Assembly: GCA_002394205.1 (NCBI GenBank)
Contig: DGTC01000043.1
Location: forward strand, 11,017-75,016
From: Lachnospira sp. UBA4346
GTDB taxonomy: Bacteria > Bacillota > Clostridia > Lachnospirales > Lachnospiraceae
Reading direction: 5' to 3'
DNA: 64,000 nt
Numbering within the stretch: the first letter of the stretch is position 1; each line of letters begins with the position of its first letter. Position numbers and translations under genes: made by a program. Below the pieces are notes generated by a model. It saw only the letters and a list, made by a program, of their open reading frames with translations, did not search any database and was not told the origin of the DNA. Below are positions 42,519 to 51,710 of the stretch, piece after piece.

Positions 42519-43411
42519 GTTTTCAGGAAGAATTACCGGAACATATTAAGGAAATAGAGGAACAAATAAAGACATTTCTGCCAAAGCAGGAAGGTTTGCA
42601 GGAACGTGTGATAGAGGCGGCTAATTACAGTGTGTTAGCAGGTGGTAAGCGTATTCGTCCGATGTTGATGTTAGAGACATATCGTCTGTTTGGAGGAACA
42701 GATATTTGTAAAGCTGCACCATTTATGGCTGCATTGGAATGTATTCATACGTATTCGTTGGTGCATGATGATTTGCCTGCAATGGATAATGATGATTATA
42801 GACGTGGCAAGCTCACGACTCACAAAAAATATGGAGAAGATTTTGGTGTGCTTGCAGGAGATGCTTTACTCAATTATGCATATGAGATTATGCTTGATTA
42901 CTTAGTGAATACAGATGATGAGCAGATTAGAAAAAATGGACTGGCTGCTTCACGTATTATTGCCAAGAAAGCCGGTATTTACGGGATGGTTGGCGGACAA
43001 TCTCTAGACGTATGGCTGACTGGAAAGTCAATGAACGCAGAGCAGATGCAGTTTATCTTTAATCTAAAGACGGCTGCGTTGATTGAAGCTGCCATGATGG
43101 CAGGTGCATATCTTGCAGGAGCAGATGAGTCACAGGTTCGTGATATGGAAAAAGCAGGCAATTTAATAGGAGTTGCGTTCCAGATTCAGGATGATATATT
43201 GGATGTTACAAGTACATTAGAACAGTTGGGAAAGCCAATTCACAGTGATGAAAAGAATAATAAGACAACATATGTATCACTCTATGGAATAGAAAAGGCA
43301 CACCGGGATGTGAAAGAAATGTCAGAGCAGGCACTTGCATTAATCGAAGCACAGGGAGAAAATGTTTTCTTAAAAGAACTTGTAGCACAGCTGATAGATC
43401 GAAAGAAGTAA
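42515..43411 (+). CDS. ispA: Farnesyl diphosphate synthase / polyprenyl synthetase
   Basis: The enzyme condenses isopentenyl diphosphate with allylic diphosphates to make farnesyl diphosphate for undecaprenyl and quinone lipids. The first Asp-rich motif is DDLPAMDNDD and the second DDILDVT, with GGKRIRPML and the Lys-containing QSLDVWLTG region. The residues before the first motif (SLVH) fit a farnesyl-length product. At 298 residues it is normal. Start ATG overlaps the xseB stop. Confidence 0.94.
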   Translation: MSFQEELPEHIKEIEEQIKTFLPKQEGLQERVIEAANYSVLAGGKRIRPMLMLETYRLFGGTDICKAAPFMAALECIHTYSLVHDDLPAMDNDDYRRGKLTTHKKYGEDFGVLAGDALLNYAYEIMLDYLVNTDDEQIRKNGLAASRIIAKKAGIYGMVGGQSLDVWLTGKSMNAEQMQFIFNLKTAALIEAAMMAGAYLAGADESQVRDMEKAGNLIGVAFQIQDDILDVTSTLEQLGKPIHSDEKNNKTTYVSLYGIEKAHRDVKEMSEQALALIEAQGENVFLKELVAQLIDRKK

Positions 43412-43433
43412 ACCGTAAAAGGGGCATGATTAT

Positions 43434-45314
43434 ATGATACTGGAGAAAATTAACAGACCAAATGATATAAAAAAGCTCAATCCAATCGAATATAATAAAC
43501 TTGCGGAAGAGATACGTACATTTTTAATAGATAAAATTAGCGTGACCGGTGGACATTTAGCGTCTAATCTCGGAGTAGTAGAATTAACAATGGCACTTCA
43601 TATTGTGCTGAATCTTCCACAGGATAAGCTCATATGGGATGTTGGACATCAGGCATACACGCATAAGATTTTGACGGGCAGAAAGAATCAGTTTGATCAG
43701 CTGCGTAAGTTTGGAGGAATGAGTGGTTTCCCAAAGAGAAATGAAAGTAACTATGATGCATTTGATACAGGACATAGTTCTACATCAATTTCAGCAGGAT
43801 TAGGATATGTAGAAGCCAGAAATGTCCTTCATGAACATTATAATGTTGTTTCTGTTATTGGAGATGGTGCGTTGACAGGCGGTATGGCGTATGAAGCTTT
43901 GAATAATGCAGCACAGGTAAAAGGTAATTTTATTATTGTTCTGAATGACAATAATATGTCAATCTCTGAAAATGTCGGAGGCGTATCGAAGATGCTCAGT
44001 GAAGTGCGGGCATCCAATTCTTATTATGATTTTAAGGAAAGTATTGCGAATACGTTGTACAAGCTGCCGAAAGGGGAACATATTGTTGAACGTGTGAAGC
44101 AGACGAAGACGAATCTAAAGAAGTTTATTATCCCCAATCAAATATTTGAAAGCATAGGTCTGACGTATTTAGGACCTGTAGATGGGCATGATATTGATAA
44201 GTTAATTAAAGTATTTAAGGTCGCAAAGCGAATCGACCATGCAGTTGTGGTACATGTTGTAACGCAAAAAGGACGGGGGTATAAGCCGGCAGAGCGTAAT
44301 CCCGGTAAATTCCATGGAATTGCGCCGTTTGATATCAAGACGGGAGAAGTGCTTGCACACAGTGATAAGAAGACATATTCACAGGTCTTTGGGGATACGA
44401 TGTGCAAACTTGCAAAACAGGATAAAACAATTACCGGAATTACCGCAGCGATGTCAGATGGAACGGGATTTGCAAAGTTTGCAAAGTGGTATCCGGAACG
44501 TTTTTTTGATGTGGGAATTGCAGAAGCACATGCAGTTACTTTTGCAGCAGGACTTGCAGCAGGAGGATTAAAGCCAGTGTTTGCCGTATATTCTTCCTTT
44601 TTACAAAGGGCATACGATCAAATATTGCACGATGTATGTATTCAGCAGTTACATGTTGTGTTTGCAATAGACCGGGCAGGACTGGTAGGAAGCGATGGAG
44701 AAACACATCAGGGTATTTTTGATTTGTCGTTTTTATCTTCCATTCCGAACATGACGATATTTGCACCGAAAAATGCATGGGAATTAGAACAGGCATTGGA
44801 ATTCGGACTTGAAAAGCAGTGTGGTCCATTTGCAATCAGGTATCCAAGAGGCGTAGTGGAAGATGGTTTTGAAGAATTTAAGACGCCGATTGTATATCGT
44901 GCTTCCGAGATTCTTTATTGGGAGTGTCAGATTGCACTGTTTGCCGTTGGAAATATGGTGACAGTTGCGGACAACGTACGTAAGCAGCTCAAAGAAAATG
45001 GGTATAGCGTAACACTGATTAATGCACGTTTTGTAAAACCGATTGACGAAAATATGATTTATCGCTGTCAGGCAAACCATGATTTGATTGTGACGTTGGA
45101 AGAAAATGTTCAGTCCGGCGGTTATGGTGAGATGGTCTGTCAGAATGTGTGCGAACATGCGTATGATATAAAAGTTCAGACGATTTCACTTCCGGATGAG
45201 TATATTGAACATGGAAGTGTGGATATTTTGAAATCAGAAGCAGGAATTGATGCAGATACAGTGGTAGAGCGTATTATATCATTCTATGAAAGTATTAAAA
45301 GAAATGAAGAATAA
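43434..45314 (+). CDS. dxs: 1-deoxy-D-xylulose-5-phosphate synthase
   Basis: Dxs condenses pyruvate with glyceraldehyde-3-phosphate using thiamine diphosphate, the first step of the MEP isoprenoid pathway. The ThDP motif begins GDGALTGGMAYEALNN and ends LNDNNMSISEN. HLASNLGVVELTMALH, WDVGHQAYTHKILTGR and the transketolase central domain with DRAGLVGSDGETHQG are all intact. Length 626. It follows ispA by 22 bases, placing precursor and polymer synthesis in one operon. Confidence 0.97.
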   Translation: MILEKINRPNDIKKLNPIEYNKLAEEIRTFLIDKISVTGGHLASNLGVVELTMALHIVLNLPQDKLIWDVGHQAYTHKILTGRKNQFDQLRKFGGMSGFPKRNESNYDAFDTGHSSTSISAGLGYVEARNVLHEHYNVVSVIGDGALTGGMAYEALNNAAQVKGNFIIVLNDNNMSISENVGGVSKMLSEVRASNSYYDFKESIANTLYKLPKGEHIVERVKQTKTNLKKFIIPNQIFESIGLTYLGPVDGHDIDKLIKVFKVAKRIDHAVVVHVVTQKGRGYKPAERNPGKFHGIAPFDIKTGEVLAHSDKKTYSQVFGDTMCKLAKQDKTITGITAAMSDGTGFAKFAKWYPERFFDVGIAEAHAVTFAAGLAAGGLKPVFAVYSSFLQRAYDQILHDVCIQQLHVVFAIDRAGLVGSDGETHQGIFDLSFLSSIPNMTIFAPKNAWELEQALEFGLEKQCGPFAIRYPRGVVEDGFEEFKTPIVYRASEILYWECQIALFAVGNMVTVADNVRKQLKENGYSVTLINARFVKPIDENMIYRCQANHDLIVTLEENVQSGGYGEMVCQNVCEHAYDIKVQTISLPDEYIEHGSVDILKSEAGIDADTVVERIISFYESIKRNEE

Positions 45315-45372
45315 AATTTTTCATATTGATTTACACATAAAATCATCCAGAACTTGAAAAAGGAGAAAAATA

Positions 45373-46179
45373 TTGAGTAAACAAAGATTAGATGTATTGC
45401 TTGTGCAGCGTGGGCTTGCAGAGTCCAGAGAAAAGGCAAAAGCAATCATTATGTCAGGAAATGTCTATGTTAATGGACAAAAAGAAGATAAAGCCGGAAC
45501 CAATTTTGATGAGAAGGCACCGATCGAAGTTCGTGGAAATACATTGAAATATGTTAGCCGCGGCGGACTGAAGTTAGAAAAAGCTATGGCCAATTTTGAC
45601 GTTACACTCGAAGGCAAAATCTGTATGGACGTAGGTTCATCAACGGGTGGATTCACAGATTGTATGTTACAGAATGGTGCAGTAAAGGTATATGCGGTAG
45701 ATGTAGGTCATGGACAGCTTGCGTGGAAGCTGCGCAATGATGAGCGTGTAGTTTGTATGGAAAAAACAAATATTCGATATGTAACACCAGAGGATATTGC
45801 AGACAGAATTCAATTCTCAAGTATCGATGTTTCATTTATTTCATTGACAAAAGTATTAGGACCGGTCAAAGAATTATTATCAGATGACGGTCAGATTGTC
45901 TGTTTGATAAAACCACAGTTTGAAGCCGGCAGAGAAAAAGTTGGAAAGCATGGTGTGGTTCGCGATCAGGCGGTACATCTTGAAGTAATTGAAAAGGTCA
46001 TAGCATATGCAATTTCCATAGGATTTGAGGTATTAAATCTGGAATTTTCGCCGGTAAAAGGACCGGAAGGGAATATTGAATATTTGCTTCATTTGCAGAA
46101 GCATATTGAAGGCCTGTATGAAAACATTCCATTTGAAGCGATGGATGTCGTAGCAAAGGCTCATGAAACATTAGATTAG
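45373..46179 (+). CDS. tlyA: TlyA family rRNA 2'-O-methyltransferase / hemolysin-like protein
   Basis: The N-terminal S4 domain (about 1-60, KQRLDVLLVQRGLAESREKAK) is followed by an FtsJ-like methyltransferase domain with CMDVGSSTGGFTDCML, the SAM-binding motif, and SSIDVSFISLTKVL. Mycobacterial TlyA methylates 16S and 23S rRNA; the target here is unproved. TTG 45373 is the start, with AAAAAGGAG upstream. The 268-residue protein precedes nadK, matching the yqxC position in B. subtilis. Confidence 0.93.
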   Translation: MSKQRLDVLLVQRGLAESREKAKAIIMSGNVYVNGQKEDKAGTNFDEKAPIEVRGNTLKYVSRGGLKLEKAMANFDVTLEGKICMDVGSSTGGFTDCMLQNGAVKVYAVDVGHGQLAWKLRNDERVVCMEKTNIRYVTPEDIADRIQFSSIDVSFISLTKVLGPVKELLSDDGQIVCLIKPQFEAGREKVGKHGVVRDQAVHLEVIEKVIAYAISIGFEVLNLEFSPVKGPEGNIEYLLHLQKHIEGLYENIPFEAMDVVAKAHETLD

Positions 46180-46195
46180 AGGAAAATGAAGAATA

Positions 46196-47053
46196 ATGGG
46201 TTTGAATAACTTTTATATTGTTGCAAATAAAAATAAAGATCCACAACATGAAATGACGGAAGAAATTGCTACATATTTAAGAGAGCATGGAAAGAGCTGT
46301 ATCTGTCAGGATGTTGATGAAAGTCTTGCAGGAACACCCTATCGTTATACCAATGCGGATAATGTGCCGAAAGATACGGAATGTATTATTGTTTTGGGCG
46401 GTGATGGAACGCTGATTCAGGCGGCAAGAGATTTGAACAAAACAGGACTTCCATTGTTAGGTGTTAATATTGGAACCTTGGGATTTCTTACAGATACGGA
46501 TATGAGTTCTGTGAATGATACACTTGATGCAATTATGCAGGATAATTATGAGATTGACCATAGAATGATGTTGTATGGAACGGTTTACCGCAATGGCGAA
46601 AAAATCTATGAAAATACAGCACTTAATGACATTGTTATCAATCGGTGTGGAACATTGCGGGTTATTGATTTTGATATTTATGTCAATGGAGAATATTTAA
46701 ACGCATATTCAGCAGATGGTGTTATTGTAGCGACAGCAACGGGTTCGACGGCGTATAGTTTGTCCGCAGGCGGCCCGATTGTACAGCCCAATGCACAGAT
46801 GATGATGATGACACCAATATGTCCACATACGTTGAATAAGAGAAGTATTGTCTTTGATGCTGCGGATGAGATTATGATTGAAATGGGTGATAATAAGCAG
46901 TTAGAAGAGGAACGTGTGGCAACATATGATGGTGAAATGTTTTGCCGTGTGATTACAGGAGATAAAATTGTGATACGCAAAGCTGAGCAGACATCACAGT
47001 TAATCAAGACAAATAAACTGAGTTTCTTGGAGAGAATTCGTACAAAAATGTAA
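46196..47053 (+). CDS. nadK: NAD kinase
   Basis: NadK phosphorylates NAD to NADP. The signature GGDGTLIQAARD (about 64-75) holds the catalytic Asp; GVNIGTLGFLTD and ATGSTAYSLSAGGP are the other family blocks. Length of 285 residues is normal. It follows tlyA by 16 bases. Confidence 0.96.
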   Translation: MGLNNFYIVANKNKDPQHEMTEEIATYLREHGKSCICQDVDESLAGTPYRYTNADNVPKDTECIIVLGGDGTLIQAARDLNKTGLPLLGVNIGTLGFLTDTDMSSVNDTLDAIMQDNYEIDHRMMLYGTVYRNGEKIYENTALNDIVINRCGTLRVIDFDIYVNGEYLNAYSADGVIVATATGSTAYSLSAGGPIVQPNAQMMMMTPICPHTLNKRSIVFDAADEIMIEMGDNKQLEEERVATYDGEMFCRVITGDKIVIRKAEQTSQLIKTNKLSFLERIRTKM

Positions 47054-47121
47054 TTGAAACAAATCGTTTGTTTATTATTTGTATATGAGTTAAATAGGAT
47101 TTACAGGAAAGGAGGAATAAG

Positions 47122-47574
47122 ATGAAGTCAGAAAGACATAATAAAATTATTCAATTAATTCATGAACAGAATATTGGAACACAGGGAGAATTGGCAGATG
47201 CGTTAAATCAGGCTGGATTTCATGTGACACAGGCGACTGTTTCAAGAGATATTCGTGAATTAAATCTGACGAAAGTTACAGTAGATGGAAGAACACAGAA
47301 ATATGTTGTGTTACAGAATACAAAGACAGAGATGAGTGACAAGTATATCCGTGTATTAAAAGAAGGATTTGTATCGATGGATATGGCACAGAATATTATT
47401 GTAATTCGGACAGTAGCAGGTATGGCGATGGCAGTGTGTGCAGCACTTGATGCATTAAAATGGCATGAAATTGTAGGCTCTATTGCAGGAGATGATACAA
47501 TTATGTGTGCAGTGCGTTCTGTAGAAGATACAATTAAGGTGATGAATCGATTAAAGAATGTCATTCATAAGTAA
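47122..47574 (+). CDS. argR: Arginine repressor
   Basis: ArgR represses arginine biosynthesis and activates catabolism when arginine binds. The winged-helix DNA-binding domain (about 1-70) includes IGTQGELADALNQAGFHVTQ and ATVSRDIRELNLTKV. The C-terminal hexamerisation domain has EIVGSIAGDDTIMCAVRS, the arginine-binding GTIAGDDT motif with Ser for Thr. Length 150. AAAGGAGG precedes ATG 47122. In this position, next to recN, it is the AhrC/ArgR of Firmicutes. Confidence 0.96.
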   Translation: MKSERHNKIIQLIHEQNIGTQGELADALNQAGFHVTQATVSRDIRELNLTKVTVDGRTQKYVVLQNTKTEMSDKYIRVLKEGFVSMDMAQNIIVIRTVAGMAMAVCAALDALKWHEIVGSIAGDDTIMCAVRSVEDTIKVMNRLKNVIHK

Positions 47575-47587
47575 TGGGAGGAAATGA

Positions 47588-49258
47588 ATGCTTGCAAATT
47601 TGCATGTAAAAAATTTAGCATTAATTGAAGAAGCAGATATTTATTTTCAGCCCGGGTTGAATATACTGACAGGCGAAACGGGAGCTGGTAAGTCTATCGT
47701 CTTAGGCTCTATTAATATTGCGATTGGAAATAAGGTATCTTCGGACATTATTCGAAAAGGAGCAGATTATGCATTGACAGAACTCCTTTTTCATGTAGAG
47801 GATACAGAAGTATTAAATACATTAAAGTCATTTGATATCGAAGAACTTGATGAAGGTGATATTCTGATTTCGAGAAAAGTTACACCGACTAGATCTGTTA
47901 TTAAAATTAACGGACAGAATTGTACGGCAGGGCAGGCGAAGCAGATTGCTGCTTATCTGATTAATATTCATGGGCAGCACGATAATCAGATGCTGCTTGA
48001 TGAGGGAAAACATTTGGCACTTGTTGATGAATACGGTTCAAATGAAATTGTACCTGTAAAGGCAGAATTATTAGAAGCGTATAAAGAATATGCTGCAATT
48101 CAGAAAGATTTGCAGGAACAGGATATGGATGCGGAAACGAGAAGCCGTGAAATCTCATTTCTCGAATATGAAATACATGAGATTGAACAGGCTGAATTGC
48201 AGGATGGAGAAGATGAACAGTTAGAATCGCAGTTTCGCAAAATGTCAAATATGCAGAAAATTATTGAAAATCTCGTGCTGGCAAAAAATTATATTTCGGG
48301 AGAAGACACAGAAAATATGTCGGGATTATCCGGAATGGCGTTACGTTCCGTACGTACAGGGCTGCAGTATGATGATTCATTGCAGGATTTGGAAAAGGTG
48401 CTCACAGATGTAGAAAATATGGTAAATGATGCATCTTATATGTTGAGTGAATATCTTGATAAGAGTGAATTTTCAGAAGAAGAGTTTTTACAGATGCAGA
48501 CGAGACTGGATTTGATTAATAACTTAAAAATGAAATATGGCAACAGCATTGATAAGATTTTAACATATTGTGAAGAAAAAAAGCAGCAGGTTGAAAAATT
48601 ATATGACCATGATGCGGTTATAGTCAAACTTAAAGAACAGTTGGCGGTAAAAGAAGAACAAGTACGTCTATTGTGCGGAAAGCTTTCTGCGTTGCGACAT
48701 AAATACGCCCAGAAATTGACCGCTTCGATTGTTAGGGCTTTAACAGATTTGAACTTTTTAGAGGTACAGTTTGTGGCGGAGTTTGAGCAGACAGAACAAC
48801 TACATGCCAATGGCTATGACAAGATGCGATTTATGATTTCAACGAATCCGGGAGAAGACATTAAGCCTTTATCCAAGATTGCATCGGGGGGTGAATTGTC
48901 TAGAATCATGCTTGCAATTAAGACAGTTACAGCCAATCAGGATAATATTGGTACATTGATTTTTGATGAAATTGATGCCGGTATTAGTGGCAAGACTGCA
49001 CAGTTGGTAGCAAATAAGCTGGCGGAATTGTCAAAAGTACATCAGATTCTTTGTATTACGCATTTGCCACAGATTGCAGCACAGGCAGATTTCCATTTTA
49101 AGATTGAAAAAACAGCAGTGAACCAGACAACAACGACAGATATTTATCCGCTGAAAGATGAAGAATCTGTACGGGAACTTGCAAGATTGCTCGGCGGAAG
49201 TGAAATTACAGATGCAGCGATTCAGAATGCAAGAGAGTTAAAAAATAATCATAATTAG
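47588..49258 (+). CDS. recN: DNA repair protein RecN
   Basis: RecN is an SMC-like ATPase acting early in double-strand break repair. The N-terminal ATPase half has NLALIEEADIYFQPGLNI and Walker A GETGAGKSIV. A coiled coil spans about residues 150-370, and the C-terminal half has IASGGELSRIMLAIK and FDEIDAGISGKTAQLV, the signature and Walker B. Length 556. It starts 13 bases after argR. Confidence 0.97.
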   Translation: MLANLHVKNLALIEEADIYFQPGLNILTGETGAGKSIVLGSINIAIGNKVSSDIIRKGADYALTELLFHVEDTEVLNTLKSFDIEELDEGDILISRKVTPTRSVIKINGQNCTAGQAKQIAAYLINIHGQHDNQMLLDEGKHLALVDEYGSNEIVPVKAELLEAYKEYAAIQKDLQEQDMDAETRSREISFLEYEIHEIEQAELQDGEDEQLESQFRKMSNMQKIIENLVLAKNYISGEDTENMSGLSGMALRSVRTGLQYDDSLQDLEKVLTDVENMVNDASYMLSEYLDKSEFSEEEFLQMQTRLDLINNLKMKYGNSIDKILTYCEEKKQQVEKLYDHDAVIVKLKEQLAVKEEQVRLLCGKLSALRHKYAQKLTASIVRALTDLNFLEVQFVAEFEQTEQLHANGYDKMRFMISTNPGEDIKPLSKIASGGELSRIMLAIKTVTANQDNIGTLIFDEIDAGISGKTAQLVANKLAELSKVHQILCITHLPQIAAQADFHFKIEKTAVNQTTTTDIYPLKDEESVRELARLLGGSEITDAAIQNARELKNNHN

Positions 49259-49335
49259 AAAAAATAACCTATATTATTATTTTATAAATGTGCAAATACT
49301 ATGAGTAACACACCGGACGTTTCAGGAGGTGGAGT

Positions 49336-50574
49336 ATGAATCAGAAGAATGTACAGCGTAGAATAATAAATAGGTTCTTTTTTTTCGCTATAATTATGGC
49401 AGTGCTGACATCATTTGTTGGCATATATATTCATCTTTTGATGAAGCGAATTCCGAAGAATATATATATTGAGCAGAATAAAGAAACAACAATTGCATGG
49501 AACCTTCCGGTAACTGGTGAAAACGTAGTTCAAACCGTTAATTTCCAAAAACCGGTAACATTTATTGCACAGGAAACCGGAACATATGCAATGAATTTGA
49601 AATTGTTTGGGATTTTTTCCGTACCGTCGATGCAGGTTAATGTTGTAGAACAGAAAAACGTCTATCCATGCGGGTTTCCGGTAGGATTGTACATGAAAAC
49701 AGACGGAGTGATGGTTGTTGAAACAGAAGAAATTGAATTGTACGATGGAGGATGTTGTGCACCTTGTGAAGATATTTTAAAACCGGGTGATTATATCGTG
49801 CAGATTAATGGAAAACAGGTAGATACAAAGGAAAAACTTCAATCGCTTGTAGCAGATTCGCAAGGAGAAGAAATAACAATAGTATATAACCGGGCAGGTA
49901 AATTGCAGGAAACGAAAGTATGCCCTGCAAAAGATACAGAAGGGATATATAGAATCGGAGCATGGATAAAGGATGATGCACAGGGGATTGGTACGTTGAC
50001 TTATATTGATGAACAGCGGCAGTTTGGAGCGTTAGGACATGGAATTACAGATAATCAGACCGGTAAGCTGTTAGATATGAAGATTGGTGCATTATATGAA
50101 ACAAAAATTCTTTCCATTGTAAAAGGAAAAAATGGAACGCCGGGTGAATTTGTCGGTTCGATTGATTATCAGCCGGTTCATTTTTTAGGAACGATATTAC
50201 GGAATACAGAAAATGGAATTGGCGGAATTTTTACACAGGAGGAGTTTGCACGCTTGTGTGAAGCACAAAATATGGAGTTAATGCCGGTTGGGTATAGCTA
50301 TGAGGTTCATAAAGGAGAGGCTGTTATTCGGATGTGTATAGAAGGTGTTGAAAAAGATTATCCGATTCAGATACGTGAACTTACAACGCATGCAAATAAA
50401 AATATGACATTTGAAGTTGTATCAGAAGAATTGATTAATCAAACGAATGGAATCGTACAGGGAATGAGTGGGTGTCCAATTATTCAGGATGGAAAAGTTG
50501 TCGGTGCAGTGACACATGTATTTGTGGAAGATCCGCATTGCGGCTATGGTATTTTTTTAGAAAATATGATGTGA
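49336..50574 (+). CDS. spoIVB: SpoIVB peptidase (S55 family)
   Basis: SpoIVB is a forespore-secreted serine protease that triggers sigma-K activation by cleaving SpoIVFA in B. subtilis. The 412-residue protein has an N-terminal membrane segment (about 13-34), a PDZ domain (about 150-200, DYIVQINGKQVDTKEKL), and the S55 catalytic domain with His235 in LGHGI and Ser378 in GMSGCPIIQDG. AGGAGG precedes ATG 49336. The spoIVB-spo0A pair is conserved in endospore formers. Confidence 0.96.
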   Translation: MNQKNVQRRIINRFFFFAIIMAVLTSFVGIYIHLLMKRIPKNIYIEQNKETTIAWNLPVTGENVVQTVNFQKPVTFIAQETGTYAMNLKLFGIFSVPSMQVNVVEQKNVYPCGFPVGLYMKTDGVMVVETEEIELYDGGCCAPCEDILKPGDYIVQINGKQVDTKEKLQSLVADSQGEEITIVYNRAGKLQETKVCPAKDTEGIYRIGAWIKDDAQGIGTLTYIDEQRQFGALGHGITDNQTGKLLDMKIGALYETKILSIVKGKNGTPGEFVGSIDYQPVHFLGTILRNTENGIGGIFTQEEFARLCEAQNMELMPVGYSYEVHKGEAVIRMCIEGVEKDYPIQIRELTTHANKNMTFEVVSEELINQTNGIVQGMSGCPIIQDGKVVGAVTHVFVEDPHCGYGIFLENMM

Positions 50575-50619
50575 AAGTCTGTGGAAAATTGTAGAAAATG
50601 GAATTATTATCACTAGAAA

Positions 50620-50636
50620 TGTCAAATCGTGTCGAA
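50620..50636 (+). promoter_or_regulatory. Two Spo0A boxes upstream of spo0A
   Basis: TGTCAAA (50620-50626) and TGTCGAA (50630-50636) are direct copies of the Spo0A box TGTCGAA, ten bases apart, on one helix face, upstream of the promoter. Autoregulation of spo0A is known in Bacillus. Confidence 0.6.
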
Positions 50637-50664
50637 AAAGGGCGGAAAATGCGATAATAAAATA

Positions 50665-50693
50665 TTGCCAATATTTGTCAATGCTTATATAAT
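50665..50693 (+). promoter_or_regulatory. Sigma-A promoter for spo0A
   Basis: TTGCCA (50665-50670) and TATAAT (50688-50693) are spaced by 17 bases, 35 bases before the spo0A start. Confidence 0.65.
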
Positions 50694-50728
50694 CATCAAT
50701 GTTAATGTAAATTTAGGAGGGAAAATTG

Positions 50729-51517
50729 ATGTTAAAAGTAGCAATTGCAGATGATAATGAGCAGATGTTGCATATTGTAGGAAAAGTAATTGCACAGGAA
50801 AAAGATTTTGATGTAGTAGGCATGGCGACAAATGGTATGGAAATTCTTCATATTATTAAAGAAAAGCAGCCGGATGTGGTATTGCTTGATATTATTATGC
50901 CACAGATTGATGGACTTACTGTAATGGAAAAAGTGAATCAGGATAAAGATATACAGAAAATTCCGTCATTTATCATTATTAGCGCAGTCGGTAGAGAAAG
51001 CGTTACGGAAGATGCCTTTAATATGGGAGCAACTTATTATATCAGAAAACCATTTGATAATGAGATTCTTGTCAACAGAATTCGGTATGTAAGCACGGAA
51101 AGGCGAAAGGAATCTGTCAAAAAGAAAAGTGCAAATGTACAGGAAAAATTCATGGTAAATAATCACGATTTAGAAGAAGATATTACCAATATTATACATG
51201 ATATTGGGATTCCGGCACATATTAAAGGGTATCATTACCTTCGGGAATCTATCCTTCTGTCAGTCAATGATAATGAAATTATTAATAGTATTACAAAGAT
51301 TCTGTATCCGACCATTGCGAAGAAATACCAGACGACATCAAGTCGTGTAGAACGTGCAATTCGTCATGCGATTGAAGTTGCATGGAACCGTGGAAATACG
51401 GATACACTCAATGATTTGTTTGGATATACGATTAGCAATGGAAAAGGAAAGCCTACCAATTCAGAATTTATTGCATTAATTGCGGATAAAATCAGATTGC
51501 AGTATAATATTAAATAA
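50729..51517 (+). CDS. spo0A: Sporulation master response regulator Spo0A
   Basis: Phosphorylated Spo0A starts sporulation by binding 0A boxes. The receiver domain (about 1-120) has the acidic pair in ADDNEQ, phosphoacceptor Asp54 in LLDIIMP, the Ser switch IIISAVG and Lys in YIRKPFD. The DNA-binding domain (about 145-262) starts NIIHDIGIPAHIKGYHYLRE, the Spo0A_C signature, and includes SSRVERAIRHAIEVAW for 0A box recognition. ATG 50729 has AGGAGG upstream; an in-frame TTG three bases earlier is ignored. Length 262. Confidence 0.97.
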   Translation: MLKVAIADDNEQMLHIVGKVIAQEKDFDVVGMATNGMEILHIIKEKQPDVVLLDIIMPQIDGLTVMEKVNQDKDIQKIPSFIIISAVGRESVTEDAFNMGATYYIRKPFDNEILVNRIRYVSTERRKESVKKKSANVQEKFMVNNHDLEEDITNIIHDIGIPAHIKGYHYLRESILLSVNDNEIINSITKILYPTIAKKYQTTSSRVERAIRHAIEVAWNRGNTDTLNDLFGYTISNGKGKPTNSEFIALIADKIRLQYNIK

Positions 51518-51604
51518 ATATCAGTGAATCATTATGAATATACAAAATATACAACATGAGCTATAAAAAGTTCTTATACTTCGTGTATTTTTTGTGGATA
51601 TGGG

Positions 51605-51633
51605 TTGATTTATTCGCATTGATATATTATAAT
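51605..51633 (+). promoter_or_regulatory. Sigma-A promoter for the NlpC/P60 gene
   Basis: TTGATT (51605-51610) and TATAAT (51628-51633) are spaced by 17 bases. Confidence 0.7.
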
Positions 51634-51710
51634 GTTACCTAGTTTTAAAAATTATGTAACATATTTGTAATATTTTAGAGCACAAGAAAAACAAGAAGGA
51701 TATGAGATAT

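Noticed and set aside
49259..49335. A sigma-G or sigma-F promoter before spoIVB
   Set aside because: Biologically expected, but I could not find both hexamers at accepted spacing.
51541..51596. Possible terminator after spo0A (ATACA...TGTATTTTTT)
   Set aside because: The stem is only about five pairs plus an interrupted A/T stretch with a long loop; too weak to call.
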